A stretch of DNA of 64,000 nucleotides from positions 83,411 through 147,410 of the forward strand of contig JAYMTJ010000017.1 of assembly GCA_036897525.1 (NCBI GenBank). The letters are read 5' to 3'. The notes under the pieces are model-generated. The model had not been told where the DNA came from. It made no database searches and saw only the letters and a list, made by a program, of their open reading frames with translations. Position 1 is the first letter of the stretch. The number at the start of each line of letters is the position of its first letter. Made by a program: the position numbers and the translations under genes. Below, one piece after another: positions 1-11,677 of the stretch. Origin of the DNA: Pelargonium x hortorum (lineage: Eukaryota > Streptophyta > Magnoliopsida > Geraniales > Geraniaceae).

Positions 1-2255
1 GAGTCAGGGTTGACAAATTGCTTATATCCGGTTCTTGAAAGACAGCCTTACATACTTAGCAAAAGGCCACTTTATCTGTAGTTTGTAAGTCTCTATATGC
101 TAAGCCTGGAGATTTCCTCAAGTATAGGCTCACTTTTTTTTTTATTGTAACAAATGTCTCTATCTTATTTCTTGAAGGGTATTAACCCTAACTCTCTTTT
201 TTAACGGCCTTTCTTGATGAGAGGTACTAAATAAGTAGCTAAAGTCTTCCTTATCAATTTTCATTTCAGATATATCAGGACTAAATTAAAGGGTAGGTAG
301 ATAAGTCTTCTTACTTGGTTGTTAAATCTACGATAGGACATTGAAATCCTGATGTTTTTTTACGTGTTTAAAGCTGAGGAAGTACTCTTTTTTTCATATT
401 TATAATTTTGTTAATAAGGATTACTCCCTTCTCAGAAAGAGGTTTTTTATTTTTTATGTAGAAACTCTTGTCTATATCTTTGAGTTTGCAGTCTTTATAG
501 GGGTCCCCTGGTACGTAGCTTATCTATTCTAAGAAAATTCTAGATTGTGTACATTTAAGGTAAGGGTATAATCCCTTTTTTTTTTTCAGTTAGTCGGGTT
601 TTTTGTTCTACTTTTACACAAAAAAGCTTTTATCGAGTAAAGTACAAGACTTTAGGGCCTTAAGGAAGGCTTAGTATATTTTGTATTAGCTGAGGGGTTA
701 TAAGAAACTAATTCAGGTAATTGGGGTTTAAACTATACTTTTTTTTTTATACGTGGGTGGAGTACCTATATTATATATAACCTTTTCTGGTCTAAATATT
801 TAGACCGATGTTTGACAAAAATCCTAAGGAACAGCTTATAGGGTAGGGAAATAAATGCTTTTTTGAGAAAGGTAAAACTTTGGGTTTAGAGCTATTGGAT
901 ATCTCCTTGTTTTTCCTATCTTATAACTTAAAAGTTGTTAGAGTTGGTTTTCTCTAGTAGGTCGTATTTTGTGTAGATTTCGCGGGTACTAGGTATGCAT
1001 GCCTTCTGAGCGGAGTATTTATTATATACCAAGTGAAAGTATTTCAATTAGTCCCTTGTATCAGAACTGCGTGCATCCTTTCTAGCATAACCCTTGTAAT
1101 AGATATTCCTCGCTTTATCGCTCGCTTGCTTGCCATTTTCTCTATCTTGACTCTGGTAACCCTTTATTCAATCAGGTATTGGAACTTTTGTTTAGTTAGT
1201 TATTCTGTTAGTCGTAAGTAGTTTAGTGCATTCTTGTAATAGTTCTCTCTTGGATAATCCCTGTCTTTCGAATACCTTAAACTGTTCCCAGTCTTTCACA
1301 TTCCTTTATCCCATACTTTCCAGTAGAGGTTAAAAGAGGTCCCTTATTGTCAAAGGATGACCGCCTCCGAAAAAAGGGGAGAATCACGCAAGAGCTGGGA
1401 TACAATAGAAATCAAGGAAGTAAGAGAAAGATGGGCTTCTACTTTCCTTCTTATTATGTGCATGTATTACGAGGTGTATTGGTATCCATCTGTCAACTTT
1501 ATGAATTTCATAGTCCATTTAGGGCTTTCAGGTTGTACTAACTATTTTATTGGTGAACACTCATTCCATTTTTTCGAAAGCTAAGAATAGTTGATAACAC
1601 ACCTTTGTTTAGGAACGCATGGATAGGTATTTCGGGCCTTAGTCATTCCATCCCAGAGATAGTCCTGATCGAAATCAAATAGGATTTGGCAGCTAAATAA
1701 AGGATTTATAAGACTTAGAAGAGTTCAATTCAAGTTTAGTCATTTAATTTATGAAGGTGTCAATTTGAATTGCCAGGTTTTATTTGCATTGTGTTCTATC
1801 ATAGGATAGAGAACCCGTAAGGAAGGAGTAACCAGGATAATTAGTAACTATAGGAATTGTTGCTTTCCTTAGACCAGAAGATACCTAGAGTTTAGAGCTT
1901 GTCTCTTTGTCCTTAGAGGAGTTTCCTATATTAATATTCTCAGAGTATGCTAGGAAATCCGAGTCTTAGTTTTTCAATATGTGTAACTGAGACTACGCCG
2001 GTAAATAAAGTAATACAATAAATCCCTATCCTTAAGGTTGCCCAACTCTGAATAATTAAGGTATCCCTCACTTTTGAAACACTCATAAGCTAACCTTCTA
2101 AGCAAGTGAAAGCTCTATCTATTAAGTGATTCTCCTCTTGAGATCCTAAAAAACGCAAATAGGTTAGGTCCTTACTAAATATCAAATGGAGAAAATAGAG
2201 CTTGTTGTAATTAACACCCATTTTTGTTTAGCTATAGGTGCTGGAAAATCCTGCC

Positions 2256-2277
2256 TATTACTTATTACTTATTACTT
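2256..2277. repeat. Heptamer tandem repeat, TATTACT x3
   Basis: Three consecutive TATTACT units in otherwise unremarkable spacer. This is a short slippage-type microsatellite with no evident function. Confidence 0.8.
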
Positions 2278-2824
2278 CCCTTAATAGAGAGACTTAACAA
2301 CAGGAAATAGCTACTAATGTAATGAGCTTCCCCTTTGTTACTCGGGATACTAGAAGACTAACATAGAAACTCACCGAAAGAGCTTCCCTTAACCTAACTA
2401 TCTACTTGCAAAAATATAAGAAGACTCCTAAGCGTGCGGGATAGGCTGTAACTTCTTGGAATCATCTTACAGTTGTCTATATAGTTTAGGAATTAATAAT
2501 AAATAGACTATAGGCTATACTATATTTTAAATATTCCTAATCTAATGTATTTATTTATTCCACAGAATACAGAAAACAGATACCCTATTTATTTGGGAGT
2601 GCGAGCCTGTTCCTGCTGGTATCGTGGCGGGTAATAGAACTGTTTACGGAGGAAAACTGAATGCCCCTTAAAGGGAATAAATCTTCTTAACAAATTCTCG
2701 GACTTGAATAGCGTAAACCTCTAACCAACTCTTTTGCTTAATTACTTTTAGCTTATCCGTACCGTAAGATGCCCGAAACCTTTGACTTTGCTTTATAGCT
2801 CTATAGCAGGGCGTGGGTGCTTCT

Positions 2825-2836
2825 AGGGGGCCCCCT
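2825..2836. repeat. Perfect G5/C5 palindrome
   Basis: AGGGGGCCCCCT is its own reverse complement over 12 bases. It stands out in AT-rich surroundings, where G5 directly joined to C5 is rare. No gene end lies beside it, so it cannot be assigned as a terminator. Confidence 0.7.
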
Positions 2837-4221
2837 TATAACTTAGAGATGAACTAAGTCCTAGATTACAAGAGAAATACTGCAGTACAAGAAATGCTTA
2901 TTGATTGTGACGGTACTAAGAACTAATTATGTCCCATATAAATAAATCAAGGAGTAAAACCCCAGCAGAAGGAATACCTTAAAAAAGCCGATACCATTTT
3001 CTGGATTCTAGCGCCTCCCTGTTAAGCGCGAACCCAAGAAACCCTTTTCTTTCTATTTATCGTTACAGACATCAAGAGTCTGACCAACAAAAGCTGGCAA
3101 TCTTAATCCTTGGCGCGGCGCTCAGGGGCGGATACAAAGTGATCTAGTACCTTTATTTATTATATATAGGATGTGCTATCTAGGAGTGCTCAATTCCTAT
3201 GGAGAAATAAGATAAAGTTTGAGTCAATTTCTAGTTCTAAAAGTAACATATTATATAAAGTGGAATAAGAAGCGTACTAAAGTGTACGAAACTCTACTGA
3301 AAATCTGTTGATGCTTATTAAACAAACAGGGAAAACACAAATTTAGACCTACTTTATTTTATTTAAGCTGTTCAATTTCTGAGGGTCTTTTAAAGAAAGA
3401 AAGCAGAAACTGGGTTTTAGCTCTTTGTCACTTGCGGATCTGATCCTAGCGAAGTCACTTGTAAGAAAATCCTGAGGAACAAAATGCAGTGCTATCTTTA
3501 TCTCCTTTCATTTAGTCAAAACTTGTACTTGGAAAAAAACTCTAATAACTAAATTCTTTCCACCTTATTAAGGGACTAAATGACTCTGAATGTAGTCTAT
3601 ATGCAGGACCCGGGCTACACTTTAAATTACCTATAAAAGTATATAAAATCTGATAAAGAAAACCTTATTTACCTAGAATAGGGAAAGAACTTTGAATAGT
3701 TCTTGAGGATATTGTAGATTAAAAAAGATTATCAACAACTTACTTGGACTGGGCCTACACCCCTTAACTTCTCTTTTCTTTGTCAAACCTAGGAATTCTC
3801 GATCCATCCCAAATGGAGTCGCCAGAGAGAGCCCTAATTTTCCTTACTATTTATTACTAAAGTTATAAAAAGCCTTACTTAAACAGGGCTAGTGCGCTTT
3901 TTTTTTCTACTGTAGTGCGAATCTTTTTAGAAGTGAAACTCGACCGCATTAGAGATAAAAGGGGTCGTAAAAAAAAGCTGACAAAGGTTTTAGCTTATAG
4001 AGTGTCCTCATTGTTGTAAGAGATGGGGACTTTTGATTTGTTATTATAGACTATTCAAGGTTTTTGCTTCTATTAATTACCAAGCCCTTTTAAATGAGGT
4101 TCTGTATAACGTAACTTATATACTCTCTTACGATTCTTAATTTGTAGACCGTGCGGGAACCCCCTATAAGTAGAACTCGATTTATATCTTAAATTTCTAT
4201 CAAAGTAATAATATTTAATAA

Positions 4222-4338
4222 AATAAGTCTCATAAGACTAAGAAAGCTATGAAGATAATACTGAGTACAACAGGTATAGCTGCAAAGACTAGGACAGCTC
4301 TCAAGAAAGGTATAGGTATTCGGGAGATCAAGAACTAA
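4222..4338 (+). pseudogene. Lys-rich repeat-family open frame, isolated copy
   Basis: An open frame of 38 codons bounded by TAA on both sides, with an internal ATG at 4249 (29 residues from there). It reads K-S-H-K-T-K-K-A before the ATG and then includes S-T-T-G-I-A-A-K-T-R-T-A and K-K-G-I-G-I. The same blocks recur in the frames at 19.1, 23.3-25.0, 26.3 and 59.6-59.8 kb. There is no ribosome binding site or neighbouring gene. It is best read as one copy of a dispersed, decayed Lys/Thr/Ala-rich repeat. Whether it was ever translated is unknown. Confidence 0.35.
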
Positions 4339-4339
4339 G

Positions 4340-6104
4340 TTAGCTGGTTTTGAATCTTTATAGGAGTAGGAGTTACTAATAGAGTTTAAGAAGAAGCTAG
4401 AGGTATATATTTATTATATACTTTAGTCCCGCCTTTCAATGTAATGTGGTTGTCTTAAAAGTACAAGGTTCTGTTATGATGTGTTTTGGAATCACTTGAT
4501 TATTATAAGGTACATTATTGGGACACCAAAGAAAACGGCAAGGGAGCCTCTCTTATACTTATAGAACGAGTAAGTCAGAGCTCTGATTATAAAAAAGGAG
4601 CCTACTCCTAGCTCCTATATTTTATTTAGTTATACTTGTTTTTTTATATTGTAGGTTATTACTGGTAGAATCGAGATCTAATATACACTTTTTTTTTGTA
4701 GGATACTTAATCTAAGAAGGAGTTTTCCACTGAAATTTAAAGGCTTAGGTTACCCTAGAAGGGGGGAACAGACTCGGTATTTTGTGGGCAGTTTCCTTTG
4801 AAAGAATGAAATCACTGAGATTAGAATTCTTGTGTCTCTAGTGTAGGTTTTTTTAATTACATGCTGCGGAAGGTCTTTAAGAACTCTACTGAACAAAGAA
4901 CTAAAACTTTTATGAATTTACCGAGGATGCCAAAGGTTCGAATCGGTATCGGGTAGGCCTGACTCTATAATGAGTAGAGGGGTCTTGTAAACCCGGTTTA
5001 CCAGTTCGTCGAGAAAATTCCCGGTGTCTTGAGAATTGAGTTTAGATAAGTCATTTTTTTCGCAGCGCAGGCATTAAAAATGAGGGCTTTTTTAGACTCT
5101 AATTGTTCAGGAGGGGTTGCCCTTGGGGATATATACAAAAAAATAGGGTTTAGTGGTGCGCTTTACTTTAAACAGTATTCGTGTTTAAATAGACAACCAA
5201 TCTCAAATATTGGAAGGGGGTATATCTCTAATAAAATGGGTATGCATTGCATATAAGCGGGTAAGAAAGTTTAAGGAGAAGTTTGATGTAGAACCTTTGG
5301 AGTTACTGTCTTATAGTCTATCTTGTAGGATTCAAACTCGTTATTGTATTCTTTTCATTCCAACCAATGTAAACTTATATCCACCTCAGATATTCCAAGC
5401 TTTTGTAGTTCCACTTATTAGATGTATTAACTGATATAAGAATCACTTTTGAACAAGCTATGTATTTTCTCTGCTAATACCTGTTATTTTTGAATAGATA
5501 AAATATAAAAAAGCAAATCCTTGAATTATGAAGTCCTATAGTTTATTTTATATAGAAGCGTAAACTCTTGAATATCTTGTCTTGTGTAATTCCCAATAAT
5601 AAGGTTCCGCGTAGATCATTAAGGTAAAAAATACTGCGGAATTTTGGTGGAATAGTTAAAAGTAGGAATTTGCTTTTAAGTGAGTTATAAGCCCTTCTTG
5701 TTTAAGGATTTCTAGAAGGTATAAAATGCAAAGGGGGTAAGCAGTAGATGGATGGGCTGTCTTTATGTACTTAAGGAACTTCTCACTTTCTTTTTTGGTA
5801 CTTTTATTCCAGGGTCTCGCCAATGCTGCAAAATATGTTATGTTATAATATATTTATTATAGGGATAGATGAAGCACTACATTATGTATAAGTCAGGCTT
5901 AAGGAAAAGATAAAACAAGGAGCCGATAAAGTGGTATATTAAAAATATATTATATTCAATTAAGGTATCCAGGCTGTAGTAACATCTATCTAGTAACTAT
6001 TAAGGAACAAGGCTTACCCTATTTATTTCAATTCCCTATCCTTAACTAAGTAATACATACAAATATTGACTACCTCAGGTTATACTACTTCCTAGCAACA
6101 GTAA
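4340..6104. other. Gene-free spacer
   Basis: Apart from the 18-base repeat at 4588 and a weak T-loop-like GGTTCGAAT near 4935 whose stems do not pair, nothing is recognisable. The small frame at 5210-5434 starts at TTG, has no motif and fits chance. Confidence 0.55.
4588..4605 (+). repeat. 18-base dispersed repeat, copy 1
   Basis: TATAAAAAAGGAGCCTAC occurs here and again at 35638-35655, each time shortly after a CTCTG. The flanks then diverge. It is a short dispersed direct repeat with no known role. Confidence 0.75.
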
Positions 6105-6209
6105 TACACTTACTCCATTAGCTACAACAAGAAGGCAGGGAATAGAACAGTAGCTACAAGCAAGGGACTTTCCGCTAGAATACAACTAGACTATAGAATA
6201 CAATACTAA
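6105..6209 (+). pseudogene. Lys-rich repeat-family open frame fragment
   Basis: Thirty-four codons between two TAA stops, without an early ATG. It reads K-K-A-G-N-R-T-V-A-T-S-K-G, close to K-K-A-G-L-A-T-R-K in the copy at 59748. This is a further degenerate member of the dispersed Lys/Thr/Ala-rich family; it has no start, no upstream signal and no neighbouring gene. Confidence 0.3.
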
Positions 6210-6725
6210 TATAGTATAGCTAGAGTCGCTCCAATAAGTACGGCTTGTGCGAGGGAATACAAGTATTTCTCTTGTCGTTCTATTTCCATTTGTGGTAATC
6301 TTTGATTTTAGTTTTATTTCCAAACTAAGTAAGGATGTTAAACAATAAGTTGACAAATTCCTGTTACTGGGTCTTTAGCTTTTTAACTGCACAGGAATAT
6401 AAAGGATAATGTTTCAGTTGTTAGGGAAGTTTCATGAAGAAGATAAACACTAAATATGAAATATGTAAGAAATCCACTGAAAAAAAAGATTAAGATGTAC
6501 CGGATACTGGGCAGACTCAATTCATGTTTTAACGCAAGGCCAATGTTCGTACAAAGGATTTTGTGTTATTGCTTTCATTGATATAAAGTTAAGTACCCCG
6601 TAAAATAGAAAGAAATCTAAGGTATTTGATAGGAAATCTTTTCTCTGGGGAGATTCCACTTTTAATTGCATTTGCATTCCTTTTTTTCTTTGGCATTTTA
6701 GATATTAGTAATACAAAAGAACGGA

Positions 6726-6755
6726 TATACTATACTATACTATACTATACTATAC
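6726..6755. repeat. Pentamer microsatellite, TATAC x6
   Basis: Six exact TATAC units followed by TATAT. The same pentamer appears as its reverse complement (GTATA) at 55494-55517 and as three units near 11659. This is slippage-prone DNA with no attached gene. Confidence 0.9.
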
Positions 6756-6789
6756 TATATATTCCTAACAAGAACAAGGTATCTCCCTT

Positions 6790-6850
6790 AGGACTGGTAT
6801 AGTAGCAAAGAAGAGAAAAGGTATAGCCGCTAAGAGAGTTATTATAGCTT
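6790..6850 (+). repeat. Lys-rich repeat-family fragment
   Basis: The purine-rich strand reads K-K-R-K-G-I-A-A-K-R-V-I with only short open flanks. The GGTATAGCC(G)CTAAG core matches the GGTATAGCTGC core at 4273. It is a short degenerate copy lying directly after the TATAC run. Confidence 0.3.
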
Positions 6851-7045
6851 TTCTTTACAGGTAATCCATTTCTCCTTTCTAGAGTAGGCATATGAAACAA
6901 ACTAGGGTTTCAACTTCCTTATTGGAATAGGGTCTAAACCGGGGTATTAAAAGACCGGAAGAGGGTTTTCCAAGACTTTCAATCAAATAGGTATCCTTTT
7001 CAAAATTATATATGAAATAAATATTGACTCTAAAAGCCCCGGATT

Positions 7046-7134
7046 TAAATAAAAGAGGAAGTCTCTAAGCTTTTTTTGTCAATCGAGTCAAAAGTACATT
7101 GTATCAGAATTCTAATAAAGGAGAGGATTTCTAG
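7046..7134 (+). repeat. Diverged dispersed repeat 1, copy A
   Basis: Begins with TAAATAAAAGAGGAAGTCT and, after about 40 less similar bases, has TATCAGAATTC then TAATAAAGGAGAGG. The same two blocks with similar spacing occur at 20701-20798. The block order relative to the other shared repeat (7805 versus 20195) is reversed, so these are dispersed duplications rather than one large duplication. Confidence 0.75.
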
Positions 7135-7804
7135 TTGGGTCCTAAGAAGAGGACATTCTATTTCAGAGGCACTTCTTAATGGACGGGACCCTTCTTAGTC
7201 ATAGTTGAAAGAAAGATCCTTAAGCGGAGATGTTAGCCTTAGACTGAGGAATTTCGTACTGCAGGTTGAATTGAATGGGATAGAGTACTTAATGGGGAAT
7301 TCATAGTCTTAGTTGAGCTTGGTGGTAAGAGAAGAGGAGGGTCTTTATGATTAGGAGGTAGTTCTTGTGATCTATTTGACCTGAGTTAATAGGATTTTCG
7401 GAATGCCAGAAATTTTATCGGTCTATTTCTAGCCAGGTATATAATCTTATCTGTACAGATGAGGGAATAATTAATCTGTGGCAGGTATAAATAATTACCA
7501 TAACAAAGTTGTAGGTTCAAGCTGTCTCTCTTAGGATATTGGTCTAAAATTTCCATTTATTATTAGGTAATATAGTAGCTTTGCCTTTGCCCGGAGTTCT
7601 TTGCAGATTCATCTTACTTATCAGAATTCAGAAAGGATATCTTCTCTGTATTTTCTTAGTAATGAAGAGGGGATTGCCTTTTATTTAGGCTTACGAGCTT
7701 TTTGTTCGTGTAGTGACTCTCTTTTAGGGGAGCTCGGAAGGGACAAGTTGTTTTTATAATTAACAGGGGCTCATTAAAAAAGGGAAAGACTAGTTGAGTT
7801 GTAG

Positions 7805-7857
7805 TATGTAAAGAAAATCTTATCCTTGATATTACAAATTTTCAAGTCTTAACTAGT
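7805..7857 (+). repeat. Diverged dispersed repeat 2, copy A
   Basis: Contains GTAGTATGTAAA, then CCTTGATATTACAAATTTTC and AAGTCTTAACT. A matching series (AGTATGTAAA, CCTTGATATCACAAGTTTTC, AATTCTTAACT) lies at 20189-20240. Similarity stops on both sides. Confidence 0.75.
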
Positions 7858-8109
7858 TTGCTGGGGGGACTGGAACTGACCCTTGACTGAGTTTTTTAGA
7901 GGTTTTTTTAGTTAAAGAAGTACTTAAAAAAAAAGTATCCCTAGTTAAAATCGTAATACCCGGCTGTGTTTAAGGAGAATCTTTTCTTTTTAATGTTATT
8001 ATTAAAGAGTACCGGAATTCTCTTATAGTTAGAATAGTATGTTGAACTCATGTATTTTCTAATAGTGTATGTATTCCCTTGTTTTAAGAGTATAGCCCTA
8101 GAAATTTCT

Positions 8110-8200
8110 AAAAGTATCCGGATCTTAGTACGAGGAGCTCTTGTCTTTGTAGCTCTAGTGTTTCTGTATTCTGGTGGTTTAAAGATGGGTTTAGGGAATA
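8110..8200 (-). repeat. Lys/Arg/Thr-rich repeat-family fragment
   Basis: Read on the minus strand this gives T-R-A-T-K-T-R-A-P-R-T-K-I-R. It is close to the A-A-R-T-R-S-P block at 26.3 kb and to A-A-K-T-R-T-A at 4.2 kb. The frame stays open further upstream, but without family character. It is a short degenerate copy. Confidence 0.28.
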
Positions 8201-8347
8201 AAGGAAATTCTGTTTAGTAAATAGAAGAGTTTCCGGGTAAAGTCTCTGTTAAGTCTTGTTGCTTTTTTATTCTAGTACACTTAATCAGGATAGCAGGGAA
8301 TTTAAAACCAAGTTAGAGCAGCTCCTAAAGAAGTTACTTCAAAAAGT

Positions 8348-8365
8348 CCATAGAGAACTCTATGG
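8348..8365. repeat. Perfect hairpin, 8-bp stem
   Basis: CCATAGAG and CTCTATGG flank two A residues. No gene is adjacent, so a terminator role is not supported. It is one of many small inverted repeats in the window. Confidence 0.7.
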
Positions 8366-9110
8366 CCCTACAAAATAGTTTAATATCAGGTACTTATTCC
8401 CGGAATTCCGCATTTAGGAAAATGCCTAAAAAGGACAAGGTAGGAGGTTCCATAAAGAAAGTAAATTGAATTCCGTGTACGTAACAAAGAAATTAACTTG
8501 TATTTTATAACAAGTAGAGCTTGGATGACTTGCTTAACGAATTGAAAAGAATTGTAAAATTTATGATACTGGAATTTGATATACTTTTTTGTTTCCTATT
8601 CTAATTTACTTACTTAAATTCTTATTGTAAAGCCAATAGAACTAACTCTTGCTCTAGTAAGTACTCTTTGATTTGAAAGGAGATAGAGCCTAGGGATTTC
8701 ATCTTCATTTTTCTAAGCAAGCTTTACAAAGGGGCTGATAAGAGTAAATAGGCTTAGGCCCATAGTTTTACATTTACAAGGGATTCTAAGGGGACTTCAA
8801 GAAACCACAAGAAAACTATAGCTTTACTTACAGGTTATAATTTATAGTAGATACTCCAATTTTCTAAAAACGAGGCCCGATAGGGGTTACTAGGATACTT
8901 GACCACTTACAGGATCTTTTTTAGTATTTTCCCCAGGTTTACTACCCCCCAGATACTTTCAATTCATAGGAAACTAGATCGAATTGGACAAAAAAAAGAC
9001 AAAAAAGCTCTAGTTAATTTCAATTTAACAGATCCCGTTCCCCAGTACCAGTAATAACCACTAATACTCAATTCTAAGAAATAATTAACTGGATTGATTA
9101 TTTTAGAAGT

Positions 9111-9140
9111 ATGAGATTAGAACCTGTTACTTTCTTAAAG
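9111..9140 (-). repeat. tRNA 3'-half-like motif
   Basis: Read on the minus strand: AAGAAAGTAAC followed by AGGTTCTAATCTC. It matches the tRNA-like motif seen at 15.35, 23.5, 24.4 and 39.6 kb. No 5' half pairs with it. Confidence 0.4.
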
Positions 9141-9201
9141 GCCCCGAGAGTGTATTCCTAGGATTTCCCTTAAGATCAAGGAAGCCTCTGTTATATAATA
9201 T

Positions 9202-9231
9202 GGGACTTGAACTCATGTATTGTCTGTCTTC
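9202..9231 (-). repeat. tRNA 3'-half-like motif (ATGAGTTCAAGTCCC type)
   Basis: On the minus strand, GAAGACAGACAATACATG runs into AGTTCAAGTCCC. Near-identical DNA occurs on the plus strand at 22469-22504 (GAAGACAAATACAGG then AATACATGAGTTCAAGTCCC). It resembles a TPsiC loop region. No acceptor or D arm can be built around it, so it is a fragment. Confidence 0.5.
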
Positions 9232-9803
9232 CGCATAGCATAAAAGGCAACATCAAGGGGGTCCCTCTGTTTGTTTTGGCGAGTTACTCCTGTACCTAAT
9301 ATGGAATATAGAAAAGACCCTGCTATTGTTTCGGCCAAAGCCCTAAAGAAAGAGTCTAGAGTCATGGGTTTGTTTCTTAAGTCGGTTTTCTGCGCTTATA
9401 TCTTCATTTTAATAAGCTTTCAAGAGGACTCGTTTTGTTTTAGGAAGGCTTTTTTCAACTCCTTAAGATCATGAGTAAGTTTAGAATAACTAAGCCTATC
9501 TTTGCCAAGAAAAAGGTTTTCTTATTGGGTAAAGTTGCGGAAGTATTTGGTTTTGCGTTAGTTTATGTGAATGGTTGCTCTCTAGCCAAGTTCTGAAATT
9601 GGGTGCTTTTGATTCTAAGAATTTAATACTTATGTATTGTAGTAATCCAGAGAGAGGATGTACCTGAATACAACCTTCCTAACGTAAAAGGAGTTCAGGC
9701 GTCCTATGGGTTCGTATCTCCTGGAATTTGATCGGAATGCGCACTTTTTGGCCCAAAGTCTACTCCGATTTAAAAGGTCTGATCAAAAAAAACCGAGCTC
9801 CCC

Positions 9804-9878
9804 TAAAGGAGCAGGCTTCGAACCCTCACATCTTTGTACTCCCACAAACCGGTGCTTTAATTAAACAGCTAAATTTAG
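9804..9878 (-). pseudogene. Degenerate tRNA-Pro-like element
   Basis: On the minus strand the parts of a tRNA appear in order: a D arm (TAGCT...AAAGCA); an anticodon stem TTTGT/ACAAA enclosing GGGAGT; a 5-base variable region GATGT; and a T arm GAGGG-TTCGAAG-CCTGC with four of five pairs. The order and the TTTGT...ACAAA stem around a G triplet resemble organellar tRNA-Pro (anticodon UGG). Against an intact gene: the anticodon loop is one base short, four extra bases separate the D and anticodon stems, and the acceptor stem keeps only about four pairs (TAAA/TTTA). It is most likely a decayed tRNA; a divergent functional one is less likely. Confidence 0.35.
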
Positions 9879-11163
9879 TGACAAAACTAAAAAGCACTCA
9901 CGAGGGTTAATCAAAAGTTACACGCGATCCTCCCTTAGTTGGAAACGTAGGAAAATATCATACATGAGTGGGGGGTTTTAGTTTAGTAAATACTTAAGAA
10001 GTCTGACCCCTCTTAGGGACTCAAGGGATACAAAGTGAAAAGTGAGTCGTAACACAAGACTCCTGCTTTGAGATTAGTTACGAATGCAAAGTACAAAAAA
10101 ACTTTTGAACAATAAATTTTATAAATAAAAGACGTAGAGCCTGTTATAAGTTATAAGGACTTGTGTTAAGTAAAGCCCTTACTTACTATTGTGCTTTAAT
10201 AAGCTAAGCAGTGAATTTATGTAAACAGCTTTTTATGTAAGACAAGGCACAGTAAGTAGTCTACCGTTAGGGTAATCTTTTAAGACAGACTTTAATATAA
10301 GATGCTTTATGCTGGCAGAGAAGCTCTCTAGGAAAAGTGAAGGGGGTTCTTATTAGCTATACTTAAATACATGAATTTTGATGATTATGATAAAATCACC
10401 TTAACTTAAGTAGAAATATATTGTTCTGTTCTTTCAGATGTATTGGGAGACTTCCTATTAAACTTTTCTAATTGAAACTAAAGTAAAGTGATATCTTAGT
10501 TAACCGTTACCTAAAGGTTCAAAAACAGTTTGATTTATTACTAATCCCTTAGTTCCATATAAGATACCCTTAGAGAGTAGCCTGCATTGTTCAATAAAAA
10601 GTATAGAGCTCCCCCTTGGATTTCGGGAGTGACTAAACTAATACTAATATATAAAACAATACCACTCAAGTACTTTTAGGGAGCTTATTAGTTATTAGTA
10701 TAGTCTAAGGCTCCTATAGGCTAATGCATTTAAGAAAAGTTTTGTACTTAAAAGCTTACAGCTTCCCTTAGGTTATATAAGATTCCTCCTCGGCTCTAAT
10801 TAGAATCACTTGAAAGTTACACTTTTTTCTTGTGGGTTTGGTATCCCCCTAATTTATATGGGAATAAATTCATTTCCTATTTTTGCTGACAACGGAGTAA
10901 CACCTATTTTCTTTCGGATCTAGATACATATATTTATATAAAAAGAAAAGAATAATATTTGAACTTATAGGGTCCCCTTTTCCTCTTTAGGTTAGGACCA
11001 ATTCAGTATCCAGTGTAGCTATGTCTTGGTATAGACTTAGAAATCCAGCCAAGTAAGCTTTATGTTTGAAAATTTTGTTATTGGAAGGTCAGTAAAGGAA
11101 TTTCTTTGTATTGATTGCACGAACTTGAGTCGGGTACACTAAAAGCTTACATAATAAGATTGC

Positions 11164-11187
11164 CCCATACCCATACCCATACCCATA
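11164..11187. repeat. Hexamer tandem repeat, CCCATA x4 (TATGGG on the other strand)
   Basis: Four exact CCCATA units. The G-rich complement TATGGG has the look of a telomere-type or microsatellite hexamer. At four units and internal to the window, it is most simply a microsatellite. Confidence 0.85.
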
Positions 11188-11658
11188 AAGGAAGCACTGA
11201 TAGTTATAGTATCTATTTCAATAATTAAGTAACTTTTATAAGATTTGCGGAATTGAGAAAAAAATGATGTCTCGTACTTAGCAGTCCTATTCACTTTAGA
11301 GCCTCCTCCTAGAGAAATCCTCGACTTCATTAAAATCCAAGGGAACCCTTTCCTATAATATTGAATTTATACAACCAACTCTATTCAGTTTGTAACCAGA
11401 TCTTTAAATTAAGAATTTGAAGAATACAAGGAGCCCCTCCTACACATCTATAATAATTTTTGAATAACTGCCCTGTCACTAGGATTCATACCTCCTCTCT
11501 GGAAAGTCTTTTGTTTCGAACTCCTATACACTATAAGACAGTAACTCTAAGGCTGCAAAGTACAGTAACTACAGAAGACAATAGTTCCTCCCTAAACTAT
11601 CTCTTACGAAATTTCTTTGATGTTAACTTCCAAAAACTGGAGGCTTTACCAATCTCCA

Positions 11659-11677
11659 CTATACTATACTATACTAC
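11659..11677. repeat. Pentamer tandem repeat, CTATA x3
   Basis: Three and a half to four units of the same pentamer as at 6726 and 55494. Short slippage repeat. Confidence 0.75.

Larger units (their letters stand above)
1..4221. other. Gene-free AT-rich spacer
   Basis: No frame here has a recognisable product. The stretch is rich in T runs in its first kilobase and in short imperfect inverted repeats. Visible items are a TATTACT heptamer repeated three times near 2256, a 12-base G/C palindrome near 2825 and a short GC-rich patch near 3108 (listed separately). Small frames at 1033 and 1347-1584 start at GTG or TTG or overlap each other in different frames, have no recognisable motif and fit chance. 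Confidence 0.6.
7135..9100. other. Gene-free spacer with short repeats
   Basis: No recognisable gene. Contents are the shared repeat at 7805-7857, a Lys-rich minus-strand fragment near 8110-8200 and a hairpin at 8348-8365. The rest is AT-rich spacer with many G-run and C-run pairs. Confidence 0.55.

Noticed and set aside
4930-4960. GGTTCGAAT resembling a T loop
   Set aside because: Flanking stems do not pair and none of the conserved upstream bases of the other tRNA-like motifs are present.
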